From Streptomyces liliifuscus (GTDB taxonomy: Bacteria; Actinomycetota; Actinomycetes; Streptomycetales; Streptomycetaceae): 64,000 nt of DNA. The position numbers were made by a program, and so were the translations under genes. The stretch is taken from the NCBI RefSeq assembly GCF_016598615.1, contig NZ_CP066831.1, positions 8,184,001 through 8,248,000 of the forward strand, given 5' to 3'. The notes under the pieces were generated by a model. The model ran no database searches. It was given only the letters and a program-made list of their open reading frames with translations, and was not told the origin of the DNA. This document shows positions 63,086 to 64,000 of the stretch, piece by piece; position 1 is the stretch's first letter, and every line of letters starts with the position of its first letter.

Positions 63086-64000
63086 TCAGTTCTTCAACGC
63101 GGCCTGCATCATCGCCTTCGCGACAGGCGCTGCCAATCCATTACCGCTGACTTCGGAGCGCGCCGCATTCGACTGCTCCACCAACACGGCGACAGCCACT
63201 TCCTTGCCGCTGGAGTCGTCCTTCGCGTACGACGTGAACCACGCATACGGCGTCTTGCTGTTGTTCTCACCGTGCTGCGCCGTACCGGTCTTGCCACCCA
63301 CCGTCGCCCCGGAGATCTGCGCGTTCGTGCCCGTGCCCTCCTCGACGACCGTCTGCATCGCCGACTGCAACTGCTCGGCCGTGGACGAGCTGACGATCTC
63401 CTTCGAGTCCGTCGAGTCGTCGTAGTTCTCCAGTACGTTGCCGTCCGAGTCACTGATCTGCGACACCATGTGCGGCGAGACCAGCTTCCCGCCGTTGGCG
63501 ATGGCGGCAGACACCATGGCCATCTGCAACGGCGTCGCGGTCACGTCGAACTGGCCGATGCCCGTCAGCGCGGTGGACGACTTCTCCATGTCCGACGGAT
63601 ACACGCTCTCGTACGCCCGCACGGGCACGTCCTGCGACTTGTCGTTGAAGCCGAACTTCTCGGCCATCGCCTTGAGCTTGTCCTGGCCCAGGTCGACGGC
63701 CATCTTCGCGAAGACGTTGTTGCACGAGTACTGGAGGGCGACACGGATCGTCGCGTTCTCACAGGGCGCGGACTTGCTCTCGTTCTCCAGGACCCTGGTC
63801 GTGCCCGGCAGCGTGTACGGGTTCTCGCTGTCGGTCTTCGTGTCCACCGAGGAGTACAGGCCGTCCTCCAGCGCGGCGGCCGCGACGACCAGCTTGAACG
63901 TCGAGCCCGGCGGCAGCGGCTGGCGCAGCGCCCGGTTCGTCATCGGCTTCTCCGGGTCCTTCGTCAGCTTCGTCCACGCGTCGGAGTCGCCGGCGCTGAT
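63086..64000 (-). CDS. pbpA: Penicillin-binding protein (transpeptidase), 5' part missing
   Basis: The frame is open to the window edge (ISAGDSDAWTKLTKDPEKPMTNRALRQPLPP reads through), so the start lies outside; 305 residues are visible. Transpeptidase motifs: SxxK in PPGSTFKLVVAAAALEDG with catalytic Ser, SxN in YSCNN, KTGT in GGKTGTAQHG. The visible part is the class B D,D-transpeptidase domain that crosslinks septal or lateral-wall peptidoglycan. Streptomyces PbpA is normally encoded with rodA in the fts-like cluster; the neighbouring gene beyond the edge cannot be seen. The symbol is tentative. Confidence 0.88.
   Translation of the reverse strand: MSAGDSDAWTKLTKDPEKPMTNRALRQPLPPGSTFKLVVAAAALEDGLYSSVDTKTDSENPYTLPGTTRVLENESKSAPCENATIRVALQYSCNNVFAKMAVDLGQDKLKAMAEKFGFNDKSQDVPVRAYESVYPSDMEKSSTALTGIGQFDVTATPLQMAMVSAAIANGGKLVSPHMVSQISDSDGNVLENYDDSTDSKEIVSSSTAEQLQSAMQTVVEEGTGTNAQISGATVGGKTGTAQHGENNSKTPYAWFTSYAKDDSSGKEVAVAVLVEQSNAARSEVSGNGLAAPVAKAMMQAALKN

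Noticed and set aside
1..64000. CRISPR array, prophage or conjugative element
   Set aside because: No regularly spaced direct repeats, integrase, portal, terminase or relaxase genes were seen. The holin-like protein at 2937 is a chromosomal family.

Overview
The window is typical Streptomyces chromosome, or that of a very close relative. GC and GC3 are very high, there are many GTG starts, coding is dense on both strands, secreted enzymes carry twin-arginine or lipoprotein signals, sugar ABC importers lack their own ATPase (as in MsiK-using actinomycetes), and a SigE-family sigma factor, TerD, TIGR03086 and DUF3618 proteins are present. No rRNA, canonical tRNA, CRISPR array, integrase or transposase was seen. 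The first and last genes (a beta-propeller protein and a penicillin-binding protein) run off the window edges.

1-13.2 kb holds mixed housekeeping and accessory genes. In order: a DapA-type synthase; a four-gene cassette of a 43-aa acidic peptide, a Cys-rich protein, a holin-like membrane protein and an 11-mer repeat protein; an antibiotic-monooxygenase-like protein; an HTH/SRPBCC pair; a secreted nuclease; an unknown 475-aa protein; a PhoX-like protein behind a good PHO-box candidate; and a LysR regulator.

14.1-16.3 kb holds a Ro60 (TROVE) gene preceded by what I read as three tandem Y RNAs. Each has the same outer helix, internal loop and inner helix. The first and third carry a circularly permuted tRNA-like module: T-arm, acceptor 3' strand, hairpin loop, acceptor 5' strand, D-arm. 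The third is a leucine-type mimic with an anticodon stem and a GAAA-capped variable arm. The middle one is a bare stem-loop. This is the most striking content of the window.

16.3-29.6 kb holds a GntR/ACC-deaminase pair, a LacI-regulated sugar importer with a canonical promoter and an 18-bp operator, a two-domain TerD protein, a composite intergenic repeat, and a polyol- or sugar-type importer operon with a zinc dehydrogenase and a DeoR regulator.

29.9-59.8 kb is largely a pectin-degradation region. Uronate dehydrogenase and 5-dehydro-4-deoxyglucarate dehydratase (KdgD) handle galacturonate. A GntR / DapA-like aldolase / IlvD-Edd operon handles a sugar acid, possibly L-arabinonate. A long run of genes joined by stop/start overlaps encodes two permeases, pectate lyase, oxidoreductase, DUF6807 protein and GH43, followed by another pectate lyase and the solute-binding lipoprotein. 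After these come a rhamnogalacturonan acetylesterase, a third PL1, two pectinesterases, a PL9, a double GH43, a C-terminally truncated PL9 and a PL3. Polymer cleavage, de-esterification, side-chain removal, uptake and uronate oxidation are thus encoded together. An MFS exporter, a quinone-reductase-like enzyme and a TIGR03086 protein interrupt the block at 33-36 kb.

59.8-64 kb holds a sigma factor with a coupled anti-sigma-like membrane protein, a purine permease, and the 3' part of a penicillin-binding protein.
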